Translations under genes and position numbers: made by a program
Shown: positions 24,402 through 38,535 of the stretch, piece by piece
How positions within the stretch are numbered: position 1 is the first letter of the stretch
Layout of the letters: each line of letters begins with the position of its first letter
Notes under the pieces: model-generated
Seen by the model: only the letters and a program-made list of their open reading frames with translations
The model's database searches: none
Told to the model about the DNA's origin: nothing
Assembly: GCF_000429325.1 (NCBI RefSeq)
Contig: NZ_KE386885.1
Location: 275,958-339,957 of the forward strand
Source: Fundidesulfovibrio putealis DSM 16056
GTDB lineage: Bacteria; Desulfobacterota; Desulfovibrionia; Desulfovibrionales; Desulfovibrionaceae
Direction: 5' to 3'
DNA: 64,000 nucleotides

Positions 24402-26312
24402 CTAGGCGGGCTGCCCCTCGAGCGGCAGCCGGATGGTGAAGGTGGTCCCTTCGCCCGGTGCGGATTCCACCTGGATTGCGCCCCGGTGGTTCTGGGTGAT
24501 GATGAAGTAGCTCACCGAGAGGCCCAGGCCCGTGCCCTCGCCCTGCATCTTGGTGGTGAAGAAAGGATCGAAAACGCGCTTCCTGACCGACTCGTCCATG
24601 CCGGGGCCGTTGTCGCTGATTTCGATGACGGCGTGCAGGTCCTCGCGCCGCAGGGACACCGTGAGCGCCGGGCCTTGAATATTTCCCATGGCCTGGGCGG
24701 CGTTCTTGACGATGTTCAGAACCACCTGTTCCATTTCCTGGGCCGAGCAGGGGACCGGCGGCAGGGAAGGGTCGTAGAGCCTGGTGATGCGCATGCGCCG
24801 GAAATCATACTTGCGGTTCAGGTCGTAGTCGCTCTCGGCCAGCTCCAGGGCAGCGTCCACCACCTCGGCCAGGTTCTGGCCTTCATGGGTGCGCTTGCTG
24901 AGCCTGGAAAACTTGAGCATGTTGGCCACGATGCGCGCCGCCCGCTCGCCCGCCGAACGCATCCCCACCAGTATCTCCGGGATGTCGCGCGCCTTGAGGT
25001 AGGCCTCGAGCGCCATCAGGTCGATCCCGGCCTCCCTGGCGGCCTTGTCGTTGGCCCTAAGCCCGCTGCTCAGCCTGCGCTGCATGCTCTGGGCGCTCTG
25101 GAGCACCCCGGCCAGGGGGTTGTTGATCTCGTGCGCCATGCCTGCGGCCAGGCTGCCAAGCGACACCATCTTCTCCGTCTGGATCAGCACTTCCTCCAGC
25201 TGGGCGCGCTGGGTCTCGTCGTCAACGCGGATGACCACCCCTCCCCCCTGCTCGGCCAGCAGGGGGTACACCACCAGATCGGCCGTGATCTCCCCGCCCA
25301 GCACCTGAAGGGTCAGGCGCTGGCGGGCCACGGGTTTGCGCTCTTCCAGGGCTTCGCGCACCATGTCCTGATGCGCCACCAGTGGTGCGAATACCTCGCC
25401 CAGGGTGCGCCCCACGGCCTGTTCGGCGTTCATGCCGCTCATCTGCGCGGCCATGGCGTTGAAATGGGTGACCACCATGTCCCCGGAAAGCCCGATAACC
25501 GCCGAAGGCATGGAGTCGATGATGTTTCGCAGCGCCGCCCGCGTGGCCCGAACCTGCTTTTCCGCCTCTTCGCGCCGGTCGATCTCCTCGATCAGGCTCT
25601 CGTTGGCGGTCTTCAGCTCCTCGACCGATCCCAGCAGGTTGATGCGCATGGTTTCAAGCGCGCCGCTCAGCTGGTCCATTTCATCGGGCCTGCCCGTGGC
25701 GGAGGGGCGGCGGTCCAGGACCAGGGGTTTTTCAAGGCCCGTCACGGTCAGCCCGGCGGCGTAGGAGGCCATTCGCCTCAGATGGCGTCCCACCAGGGAA
25801 TAGAAGATGAACAGCAGCGCCCCGCCCATGGCCAGGGTCCTGGCCGTCTCCAGGGCTATGGACAGCAGGGCGTCGCGCCAGAGCCTGTCCAGGCCCTTGT
25901 CCAGGCCGAGCACCACCCGCAGGGTTCCCAGCTGGCGCGCTTCGCCGCGTAGCTCGTAGTGCAGGGAGTAGATCCGCTCCAGCCTGCGCGTGCTGGATGT
26001 TTCGCCCAGGGAGCCCGCCATGGAGACGCCGTCGCCCACCTCCACCAGCTCGACGTCAGGCATCTGCCGCAGCCCCTCCAGTTGCAGGAGGAGCGACCTC
26101 TGGTCCAGGTTCCACAGCGCGTTCGCCAGGCTGGGCAGGTTCACCTCGCCTATGCCTTTGAGCTGGCGCTCCTTGTCGGCAAGGAAGTCACGGTGTTTGG
26201 CGTAGAGAAGAAGGGAGGACATGGCCAGGGACACGGCCAGGGAGAAGACCAGCACCCAGGCCGCAAGCCTGAAGGCCAGCCCGCGAAAAAAGGGGATCTG
26301 GGACACCGCCAC
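24402..26312 (-). CDS. Membrane sensor histidine kinase (periplasmic sensor, HAMP-like linker, PAS)
   Basis: A 636-residue kinase. Helix 1 (LAAWVLVFSLAVSLAMSSLL) and helix 2 (TLAMGGALLFIFYSLVGRHL) bracket a periplasmic sensor of about 110 residues; a HAMP-like region with DEMDQLSGALETMR and a PAS domain (ALRNIIDSMPSAVIGLSGDM) follow. The catalytic half has SLGSLAAGMAHEINNPLAG with the phospho-His near 392, N box NIVKNAAQA, DNGPGMD and GTGLGLSVSY. It is clearly paralogous in this half to the kinase at 20356-22380. The start is a GTG at 26312 with AAGGAAGG upstream. Confidence 0.9.
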   Translation of the reverse strand: MAVSQIPFFRGLAFRLAAWVLVFSLAVSLAMSSLLLYAKHRDFLADKERQLKGIGEVNLPSLANALWNLDQRSLLLQLEGLRQMPDVELVEVGDGVSMAGSLGETSSTRRLERIYSLHYELRGEARQLGTLRVVLGLDKGLDRLWRDALLSIALETARTLAMGGALLFIFYSLVGRHLRRMASYAAGLTVTGLEKPLVLDRRPSATGRPDEMDQLSGALETMRINLLGSVEELKTANESLIEEIDRREEAEKQVRATRAALRNIIDSMPSAVIGLSGDMVVTHFNAMAAQMSGMNAEQAVGRTLGEVFAPLVAHQDMVREALEERKPVARQRLTLQVLGGEITADLVVYPLLAEQGGGVVIRVDDETQRAQLEEVLIQTEKMVSLGSLAAGMAHEINNPLAGVLQSAQSMQRRLSSGLRANDKAAREAGIDLMALEAYLKARDIPEILVGMRSAGERAARIVANMLKFSRLSKRTHEGQNLAEVVDAALELAESDYDLNRKYDFRRMRITRLYDPSLPPVPCSAQEMEQVVLNIVKNAAQAMGNIQGPALTVSLRREDLHAVIEISDNGPGMDESVRKRVFDPFFTTKMQGEGTGLGLSVSYFIITQNHRGAIQVESAPGEGTTFTIRLPLEGQPA

Positions 26313-26703
26313 GTCAGCCCTTCCTTTTCCGGGAGCCGGACAAGGGGCCGGGGCCGGGCCGCCGGCGCGTCGCTTCCAATCCTGATACAGCCGGAGCGGG
26401 ACAGATTGCCACCGGCTTCCTCCTTATTCGAAGACGGACTTTGCGTCGGGTGATGTGCGCGCGCAACAATCACACTGCGCACACGTTGCGGACTTTTATC
26501 CTCGGTCCGCCGGAATGGGAAGAGCGAAGTTCCCTAGCGCGAGAGTATTTGGTTATGAACACCCGTGCCATATTTCCATGCCCCAGCACGACACACGCGG
26601 CGTTATCCTGTATGTCCCCTGCCAAGCATTCCCGATCAGACCTACGGGAGGGTGCGCTTTCCCACAGCACAACCTTCCAAAATAACACAAGAAGGATATC
26701 ACC
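26313..26703. other. Gene-free stretch between the kinase and the SDR gene
   Basis: A 391-base interval between two divergent genes, so it should hold both promoters. No tRNA, hairpin terminator or consensus promoter pair stands out. Short open frames here lack ribosome sites and domain features. The last bases carry AAGAAGGATATCACC, the ribosome site of the SDR gene. Confidence 0.5.
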
Positions 26704-27468
26704 ATGAGCGATTATTCCAATACAGCGTCTGCCATGGCGGCCAGCACAGTGGCCATAGTCACCGGGGCATCGCGCGGCATCGGCGCCGCCATATCCAGGC
26801 GTCTGGCCCGAGACGGCATGGACGTGGTGGTCAACTTTTCTGGGAGCAAGGCCGCCGCCGAATCGCTGGCGGAAGAGATAGCCGGGGCTGGCGGGCGCGC
26901 CGTGGCCGTGCAGGGGGACGTCAGCGACCCGCTGGCAATGGCCCGTCTCTTTGATGTTGCCGAGGAGACGTTCGGCAAGGTTGGCGTGCTGGTGAACAAC
27001 GCAGGCATCATGACCCTGGCCAGGATCCAGGACTGCCCGGACGACATGTTCGACAGCATCGTGGCCGTGAACCTGAAGGGAACCTTCAACGGGCTGCGTG
27101 AAGCAGCCAGGCGGCTCAGGGACGGCGGACGAATCGTAAACTTATCGACAACCGTGATCGGCCTGCGCCTGGAGACCTACGCCGTGTACGCAGCCACCAA
27201 GGCCGCCGTGGAGGCCATGACGGGCATCCTGGCCAAGGAGTTGCGCGGGCGCGCCATCACCGTGAACGCCGTGGCCCCCGGACCCACCGCCACCGATCTG
27301 TTCACACAGGGAAAACCGCCCGAACTCATCGAACGCATGGCCAGGATGGCCCCGTTGGAGCGCCTGGGAACTCCCGAGGACATCGCCTCGGTGGTGTCCT
27401 TCCTGGCCGGTCCGGACGGAGGATGGGTCAACGGGCAGGTGCTGCGGGCAAACGGCGGGCTGATCTGA
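26704..27468 (+). CDS. Short-chain dehydrogenase/reductase (FabG-like)
   Basis: A 254-residue classical SDR. The dinucleotide motif TGASRGIG is at residues 20-27, the NNAG motif near 97-100, the catalytic Ser in NLSTTVIG, and Tyr-x3-Lys in YAATKAA. The end GWVNGQVLRANGGLI is the usual C terminus. It likely uses NADP(H) to reduce a keto group; the substrate is unknown. It stands alone on the plus strand, divergent from the kinase and convergent with the FCD gene, and is not part of a fatty-acid operon, so housekeeping FabG is unlikely. Confidence 0.88.
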   Translation: MSDYSNTASAMAASTVAIVTGASRGIGAAISRRLARDGMDVVVNFSGSKAAAESLAEEIAGAGGRAVAVQGDVSDPLAMARLFDVAEETFGKVGVLVNNAGIMTLARIQDCPDDMFDSIVAVNLKGTFNGLREAARRLRDGGRIVNLSTTVIGLRLETYAVYAATKAAVEAMTGILAKELRGRAITVNAVAPGPTATDLFTQGKPPELIERMARMAPLERLGTPEDIASVVSFLAGPDGGWVNGQVLRANGGLI

Positions 27469-27516
27469 CCCTCGTGGCCGCTTTCGGGGCAACTTCCACG
27501 CGGCGTGCGGCATGCG

Positions 27517-27984
27517 TTAGGCCCGCGCGGAGTCTCCAGCCTTCCTGCCCACGTTTTCCAGGTGGGAGCGCATGGCCTCGCGGCAGGCCTCGGGGTCCGC
27601 ATCTTCAATTGCCTTCAGGATTCGCACATGGTCACGCAGGGAGGCCTCAAGGCGCTCCCTGCTGATGAGAGGCGCGGCGCGGCTCTCCCCGGCCAGGTCG
27701 TGCAGAACGGCCGCCATCTCCCAGACAACCTCGTTTCCGGTGGCGCGGGCCAGGGCCATGTGGAATTTGGCGTCCAGCTCCGCGTAGTCCTCCGCAGGGG
27801 CCGCCTGTTGCCGCTCCACGAGCTTGCGAAGACGCGCCAAATCCCCCTCGGACCTGCGAGAGGCGGCTAGAGCCGCCACTCCAGGTTCGACCACCATCCG
27901 AAATTCCACCACTTCACGGATGCGCCCGGGCTTGGCCAGGAGCATCCGTTCAAAGTATTCGGTCAGCCGCTTGTCATCCAACAT
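27517..27984 (-). CDS. FCD-domain protein: GntR/FadR-type regulator lacking its DNA-binding domain
   Basis: A 155-residue protein that is essentially a complete FCD ligand-binding domain: EVVEFRMVVEPGVAALAA, ELDAKFHMALARATGN and SLRDHVRILKAIEDADP carry the usual Asp/His metal-ligand pattern. Full-length relatives begin with about 70 residues of winged helix, which are absent; immediately upstream lies the 3' end of a lipoprotein remnant instead. The ATG at 27984 has no clear ribosome site, so expression is doubtful. Best read as a truncated regulator, perhaps a pseudogene. Confidence 0.65.
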   Translation of the reverse strand: MLDDKRLTEYFERMLLAKPGRIREVVEFRMVVEPGVAALAASRRSEGDLARLRKLVERQQAAPAEDYAELDAKFHMALARATGNEVVWEMAAVLHDLAGESRAAPLISRERLEASLRDHVRILKAIEDADPEACREAMRSHLENVGRKAGDSARA

Positions 27985-28000
27985 GGACCCGCCAAAAGTC

Positions 28001-28218
28001 TTATTCCGGTTTTTCCACGGGGGAGGGCGTGTCGCGCCGGAAAATCTGCATGAACACCTTGCCCTCGTCCTCGCCGGAGGTGGGTGACCTTACCTCCAGT
28101 AGTCTTGCCTCTCGGTGCTTTTGCTACTTGTCGCATCCTTACTCTGTTGGGTTCCTGCACATCCCACAAGGCTGAATACGAGTAGAGTCAGGAGTACGGC
28201 TCGGATGATGTTAAGCAT
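28001..28218 (-). pseudogene. Internally deleted copy of the small lipoprotein gene
   Basis: Read on the minus strand from the ATG at 28218, a lipoprotein signal MLNIIRAVLLTLLVFSLVGC with lipobox LVGC runs for 42 codons to a TAA at 28090. Further on, in a different frame, codons ending at 28001 give KVFMQIFRRDTPSPVEKPE, clearly related to the C terminus QVFMQVAGRNTPYPMEKID of the intact lipoprotein at 28389-28805. The middle of the gene is missing. The 42-residue peptide could still be made, since GGAGAAGCAAC precedes its ATG. Confidence 0.7.
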
Positions 28219-28299
28219 TGTTGCTTCTCCATTTGTATTGTTTATCTCGGACAGCATGGGTCAACCACATCCGATACAACAATTTGCAGAAGCTTCGCT

Positions 28300-28372
28300 G
28301 CCTCCCTGATGCTCCCGGCTTGGCCAGGCGCATTCATCCGAAGTTTGCAAACACCAGCTTTGTATCCAGCAT
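28300..28372 (-). pseudogene. Remnant of the 5' part of an FCD-domain gene
   Basis: Directly downstream of the intact lipoprotein gene, the minus strand reads MLDTKLVFANFG, stop, then a frame resembling MRLAKPG. The opening of the FCD gene at 27984 reads MLDDKRLTEYFERMLLAKPG. The flanking bases (GGCGGATC before the ATG, CTTGGCC inside) are also shared. So the lipoprotein-end to FCD-start junction exists twice, and this copy is broken by a stop codon and loss of its remainder. Confidence 0.65.
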
Positions 28373-28388
28373 AGATCCGCCAAAAGCC

Positions 28389-28805
28389 CTAATCGATTTT
28401 TTCCATGGGGTATGGTGTGTTGCGTCCAGCTACCTGCATGAACACCTGACCGTCCTTCACGAAGAAGGTCGCGCCGTCCACGCCGGAAGTCATGGAGTCC
28501 CCGTCGATGTTGAAGGAGGCCCAGCCCTTGAAGGCGTTCTTCTTGCGCGAGTCGTAGTTGTAGAACACGGCGTACTTGTCGCCGTTCTTCACCAGCCAGT
28601 ACTGGAACATCCAGGGCTTTTCGATGCCCTCGGGGTTCATCCTGCGCCAGTGGCCCATGAGCAGCGGGTTGGGAGCCTTGGCCACCGTGGCATAGGTGGT
28701 GGGGGTGCCGGACACGTCGGCCTGGGATATCCCCATGGACGTGACGCAGGCCGTCATCAGAAGCGACACCAACAACAGGGAGCAGAGGAATGTGGAACGA
28801 AGCAT
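28389..28805 (-). CDS. Small lipoprotein of unknown function
   Basis: A 138-residue predicted outer- or inner-membrane lipoprotein: signal LLLVSLLMTAC with the lipid-accepting Cys in LMTAC, then a beta-rich domain (MGHWRRMNPEGIEKPWMFQY, KYAVFYNYDSRKKNAF, DGATFFVKDGQVFMQVAGR). CCAAGGAGACTGCCC precedes the ATG. A decayed paralog lies just downstream at 28001-28218. No family recognised. Confidence 0.75.
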   Translation of the reverse strand: MLRSTFLCSLLLVSLLMTACVTSMGISQADVSGTPTTYATVAKAPNPLLMGHWRRMNPEGIEKPWMFQYWLVKNGDKYAVFYNYDSRKKNAFKGWASFNIDGDSMTSGVDGATFFVKDGQVFMQVAGRNTPYPMEKID

Positions 28806-28926
28806 GGGCAGTCTCCTTGGTTAGATTCGGCCAAGGTTGGCCATTTGGGTACTTCTCCTGTCTCTTCTATTACACCGCAGTTGTAACATGCGCCACAAGT
28901 ATTGATATATCAGATATAGAAACGAG

Positions 28927-28951
28927 AAGGGGGGAGCTTTGCCCCCCCCTT
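28927..28951. terminator. GC-rich hairpin between the homocysteine gene and the lipoprotein gene
   Basis: AAGGGGGG (28927-28934) can pair with the C-run at 28942-28949 plus TT; TTTTT follows on the plus strand. It lies 23 bases past the stop of the minus-strand gene at 28974, on whose strand the U-tract is weak. Confidence 0.5.
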
Positions 28952-28973
28952 TTTGCATCTCATTTCTGCGCGT

Positions 28974-30137
28974 TTACTGCGAGATGATCCTGTCCTGCGC
29001 TTCGGTGAGCAGGAATTCTCCCCGCTCGATCTTGGCTTTGAGCTCCTGGGCTATCTCCAGCGACAAGGCGTAGCTGGTGAGCGGCACGGTGCGGATCACC
29101 TGGCCGTCCACCGTTATCTCGCCCGATTTGAGTTCCTCGAAGTTGGGCTGGGCCAGCACGTTGTTCACCCCGTTGGGGTAGTCGTTTGCGTAGTCGCGCA
29201 CGGGCATGGTGATGTCCGAGTCGGCAACGCCCGTGAACCAGGCCATCTCCTCGTCCAGGATGGGGATGGGGATGCCAACGCCCACGTTCAAGGAGCAGCC
29301 GTAGCCCAGAATGGACACGCCGCGCACCCATTTGGGGCTCATGCCCTTCATGTCGCCCTTGAGCATGAGGGTTCCGGCGGCGGTCAGCGGGATGCCGCGC
29401 TCGTTGCGGGCGGGCTTGGCATTGTGCTGCGTGCCCGCGCCGATCACCCAGCCCGTGCCTCCGCCCAGCCAGATCTTGGTGCCAAGGCCTATGGTGCGCA
29501 GGAAGGGGTCGTTGAACAGCGGCGAGAGCTGGCCCGCCGTGGCGTAGTTGGCGTTTCGCATGCCGGGCTTGAGCGGCCCCATGTAGGTATAGATCACCCG
29601 GCTGCCCGCGTTCACGGCCACGTTGTAGCTCTGGTAGCAGTTGCGCGGGTTCAGGAGCTCGGCATACTTGAGGTCCGCGAGCGTCACGGACTTGTCGAGC
29701 TCGCGCCGGGGGTAGCAGTCCGTGCCGTAGGCGCTGCATTTCAGGCGCACGGCCTTGCCGCGCAGCAGGTCCTCGATGACGTGCCCGCCGCCGTAGAGGA
29801 AGCGCCCAGGATACACCTTATTGAGCGGATCATCCTCGCGGGGCTCGGTGCAGCCGATGTAGGCGTCCACGGCAGCCAGGCCCGCATAGCAGGGCACGCC
29901 GCCAAGCGACACCTGGGACGCCTTGATGGTGGGCGGCTCCTGCCCGAAGTTGAAGAGCATCCCCGAGGAGCACATGGGCGAGAAGGTTCCCGTGGTGACG
30001 ACGTCCACGTCCCTGGCCGCAGCGGTCTTGCCCTTGCGGCGGACTTCCTCCACCATCTCCTCGGCGGTGAGGATGACGGCTTTGCCCTTCTTGATGCGCT
30101 CGTTGATGTCCTGAATGGTCTTTTTTATCTGAGCCAT
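28974..30137 (-). CDS. Homocysteine biosynthesis protein (DUF39/HcyBio family)
   Basis: A 387-residue DUF39 protein. In methanogens and sulfate reducers this family is needed to make homocysteine directly from aspartate semialdehyde and sulfide, by-passing O-acyl-homoserine. Conserved blocks include TTGTFSPMCSSGMLFNFGQ with the key cysteine, SLGGVPCYAGLAAVDAYIG, GGGHVIEDLL and LGGGTGWVIGAGTQHN. The CBS or ferredoxin domains found in longer relatives are absent. TCAGGAGGCCGAC precedes the ATG at 30137. It sits alone, back to back with dnaA. A good indicator of a strict anaerobe. Confidence 0.85.
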   Translation of the reverse strand: MAQIKKTIQDINERIKKGKAVILTAEEMVEEVRRKGKTAAARDVDVVTTGTFSPMCSSGMLFNFGQEPPTIKASQVSLGGVPCYAGLAAVDAYIGCTEPREDDPLNKVYPGRFLYGGGHVIEDLLRGKAVRLKCSAYGTDCYPRRELDKSVTLADLKYAELLNPRNCYQSYNVAVNAGSRVIYTYMGPLKPGMRNANYATAGQLSPLFNDPFLRTIGLGTKIWLGGGTGWVIGAGTQHNAKPARNERGIPLTAAGTLMLKGDMKGMSPKWVRGVSILGYGCSLNVGVGIPIPILDEEMAWFTGVADSDITMPVRDYANDYPNGVNNVLAQPNFEELKSGEITVDGQVIRTVPLTSYALSLEIAQELKAKIERGEFLLTEAQDRIISQ

Positions 30138-30270
30138 GGCTTGTCGGCCTCCTGAAGTCAAAAGAAGGGGCATCATGGACAAAAAACCCAGCCTTGGCAA
30201 TACGGGCCGCTCGGCGGCGTGCAAGGCAGGTTGAACCCCCGCCCGATTTGGTCTAGCCTTCTTCCATCAC

Positions 30271-31608
30271 TTGTTGCCTTTGCCCGTGCAAGCTCCCGTG
30301 CTCAAAGAACAGCTCCGCCGCCACCTCGCGCAGACCACCCCGGAACCGGACCTGGCCCGCTGGTACGATCCCCTGGAACTGCACCCCCTGCCCGACACGC
30401 TTGAAATCGTGGTGGAGTTTCCGCACGCTTTCTTTGCCCAATGGTTCGACGTTCAGGTCAAAGACACGTTCGAGAAGCAGGTCAGCCTGTATCTCGGCCC
30501 AGGCTACGTGCTGCGCTACCGCAACCGCCTGGGCCTGGCCCAGGGCCTGACCGCCCAGTCCGCCGACTTCACCGCCTCCAGCATAGATTTCCCCTTCGGC
30601 CACGAGTTCACCTTCGAGCAGTTCTTCACCAACCAGAAGAACCTCTTCCCCCTGGCCACGGCGCGCGACGTGGCCAAGAACCGCGAGGTGAAGTTCAACC
30701 CCCTGGTCATCCAGGGGGAGCAGGGCACCGGCAAGACCCACCTGCTGCGCTGCATGGCCAACGAGATCAGCAAGCATCAGGACAAGAACTTCATCTTCAT
30801 GGGCACCGTGGACGAGCTCGCCGGGCTGTACCAGTCCGGCCCCAAGGACAACGTGTTCCAGGTCAGGACCCATCTCACGGGCTTTCACTGCTTCTTCCTG
30901 GACGACCTGCACCGCCTGGGCGATTACCCCCAGCTGGGGCGCGAGCTGCTGACCCTGTTCAACTCCTTCCACGACGGCAAGCGCCAGATGGTGTTCTCCT
31001 CCTGCGCGCAGCTCTCCTCCTGCGAGGGAATCCCCCAGGACCTCAAGGCGCGCCTGGACGGGGGCCTCATGGTGCAGCTGGCCAAGCCCGACCTGGATGT
31101 GCGCCTGAAATACGTCCAGGATCACTGCCAGCGCAAAAAGATCAGCCTCTCAAAGGCCCAGATGCTCACCCTGGCCCAGCGACACCACGACTTCCGAAGC
31201 CTGCACGGACTTATGAACAAGTTCCGGGCGTTCCGGGAGTTGCTGAAAAAGGACATCTCCGAAGCCATCTTCGAAAACATCCTGGGCCGCAGCCAGGACG
31301 AGCAGACCGCCAGGACCACGCCCCAGGTGATCCTGGAACAGGTGGCCAAGCGCTTCAACCTGGATGTGAAGGCCATCCTCGGCACCAAACGCCACAAGCA
31401 GGTGGTTCTGGCCAGACAGGTGGCCATGCTGCTCTGCCGGGAGGAGCTGGGCCTGTCGTTTCCGGCGCTGGGCAAGCTTTTCGGCGGCAAGGACCACTCC
31501 ACGGTGCTGTACGCAGTCAATAAAATCAAACAAATTCAAAATGATAGTAACGATATGAAAGAATTAGTGATGACGTTGCGCAAAAACTGCCGTTTAGGAG
31601 GGCAGTGA
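30271..31608 (+). CDS. dnaA: Chromosomal replication initiator DnaA
   Basis: A 445-residue initiator ATPase. A short domain I (RWYDPLELHPLPDTLEIVVE) leads into the AAA+ domain with Walker A GEQGTGKTH (149-157), Walker B FLDD (209-212), the probable arginine finger in LKARLDGG (Arg261) and the sensor-2 Arg309 in FRSLHGLMNKF. Domain IV ends with the DNA-binding signature GGKDHSTVLYAV (405-416). Sequence between Walker B and sensor 2 is divergent from E. coli DnaA. The start is uncertain: TTG 30271, or in-frame GTG at 30286 or 30298; none has a clear ribosome site. The last 70 bases are AT-rich. Confidence 0.92.
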   Translation: MLPLPVQAPVLKEQLRRHLAQTTPEPDLARWYDPLELHPLPDTLEIVVEFPHAFFAQWFDVQVKDTFEKQVSLYLGPGYVLRYRNRLGLAQGLTAQSADFTASSIDFPFGHEFTFEQFFTNQKNLFPLATARDVAKNREVKFNPLVIQGEQGTGKTHLLRCMANEISKHQDKNFIFMGTVDELAGLYQSGPKDNVFQVRTHLTGFHCFFLDDLHRLGDYPQLGRELLTLFNSFHDGKRQMVFSSCAQLSSCEGIPQDLKARLDGGLMVQLAKPDLDVRLKYVQDHCQRKKISLSKAQMLTLAQRHHDFRSLHGLMNKFRAFRELLKKDISEAIFENILGRSQDEQTARTTPQVILEQVAKRFNLDVKAILGTKRHKQVVLARQVAMLLCREELGLSFPALGKLFGGKDHSTVLYAVNKIKQIQNDSNDMKELVMTLRKNCRLGGQ

Positions 31609-31979
31609 TCGCTCCGCGTGCGCCGGGCTGCTCCCTGCGTTCGTTTCCCGCTCGAAAATCAATCATAACTTTTTTTATCATTTCAGATAGATATCCAAGT
31701 CAGGAACAAGAGCACCCCCTCTACAAGGACAACAAGAAATCATAAACTTATTGTTTTGGAGTTAAGAGCATTGTGCCTTTCTTCCGGGAAGCCCCAAAGC
31801 CCGGACGGGCAAAGCCCGCTCCAGAGCCAGCCGCGCAGGCCTTCACGCCAGCAACCCGCGCCATTGCTTGACTTTACGGGTCTTGCCCTTTGCCGTTTTT
31901 TCCGTATAGTCCCCCGGTCACGCTGACATCACAAATACATCCCCGACCATCGACGCACACCGCCCAAGGAGACGACCAC
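31609..31979. other. oriC: dnaA-dnaN intergenic region, candidate origin of replication
   Basis: 371 bases without a gene. Positions about 31655-31770 are strongly AT-rich in a GC-rich genome (for example CATAACTTTTTTTATCATTT and AACTTATTGTTTTGGAG), the kind of sequence used as an unwinding element. Together with the AT-rich end of dnaA and the switch from mostly minus to mostly plus genes near 30.2 kb, it supports the origin lying here. No exact TTATCCACA is present. The 3' part holds the dnaN promoter (a TATAGT at 31905-31910 is the best -10). Confidence 0.55.
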
Positions 31980-35575
<3,596 letters not shown>

Positions 35576-35594
35576 GGGCGGTTTGTGACGGGGA

Positions 35595-35660
35595 ACAGCC
35601 TCCGGCGGCCAGAAGGCTTCGCCCTCTGGACCCCCTTGCGGGGGTGTCCGGGTTCTCCGC
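35595..35660 (+). repeat. Palindromic repeat related to family A, gyrB-gyrA spacer
   Basis: CCTCCGGCGGCCAGAAGGCTTCGCCCTCTGGACCCCCTTGCGGGGGTGTCCGGG (parts shown as small palindromes GAAGGCTTCGCCCTC and CCCCCTTGCGGGGG). It shares the CCTCCGGCGGCCA start of family A but continues into family B style hairpins. Confidence 0.5.
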
Positions 35661-35674
35661 CTCAGCTTTCATAC

Positions 35675-35683
35675 TGTGGATAA
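35675..35683 (-). promoter_or_regulatory. Perfect DnaA-box match in the gyrB-gyrA spacer
   Basis: TGTGGATAA (TTATCCACA on the minus strand) in a short AT-rich segment followed by GATTAATTATACGG. It could mark a DnaA-regulated gyrA promoter or part of a dispersed origin. One exact 9-mer alone is weak evidence. Confidence 0.45.
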
Positions 35684-35699
35684 ACGCGATTAATTATAC

Positions 35700-35742
35700 G
35701 GGATTCCAAAGGGACTTGTCCCTTTGGCCGCCGGAGGCTTTC
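35700..35742 (-). repeat. Palindromic repeat family A, best copy
   Basis: Minus-strand reading: GAAAGCCTCCGGCGGCCAAAGGGACAAGTCCCTTTGGAATCCC, with a perfect inner palindrome (CCAAAGGGAC / GTCCCTTTGG). Lies between the DnaA box and the gyrA start. Confidence 0.7.
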
Positions 35743-35780
35743 TTCCGACGAACCTCCCTGCTCACTACACGAGGCATCAC

Positions 35781-38255
<2,475 letters not shown>

Positions 38256-38338
38256 CGGGTTTTTCCGTATTCGCGGGATTCGGCACAGAGCCGGATGATT
38301 CGAAACGTCCCTGCCGACCTGCGCGCAAGTGCATTCCC

Positions 38339-38378
38339 CAGGCAGATTGTTGCCCGGCAGCAATCTGCCTGTTTTTTT
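38339..38378 (+). terminator. gyrA terminator
   Basis: A 15-bp stem with one G-T pair (CAGGCAGATTGTTGC against GCAGCAATCTGCCTG), loop CCG, followed by seven T residues. It ends the dnaN-gyrB-gyrA transcription block. Confidence 0.9.
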
Positions 38379-38535
38379 CCGGGCAGGGGGAGGGCGCGTG
38401 CCTCTGCTGTGAGCCTGGTATTTTCTGAGTTTACTTTGATCGGATTTTGGACGCTCGGTTTGATCGAACCCTTCAGGGTCGATACATCATGCCCGCCCAC
38501 CCCTGCAGGCAGGCAAAAACAGCAAGGCAGCCGCA

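Noticed and set aside
38256-38535. Possible fluoride riboswitch before crcB
   Set aside because: The conserved GG-GAUGG and pseudoknot elements of the crcB motif were not found; only the gyrA terminator is clear.
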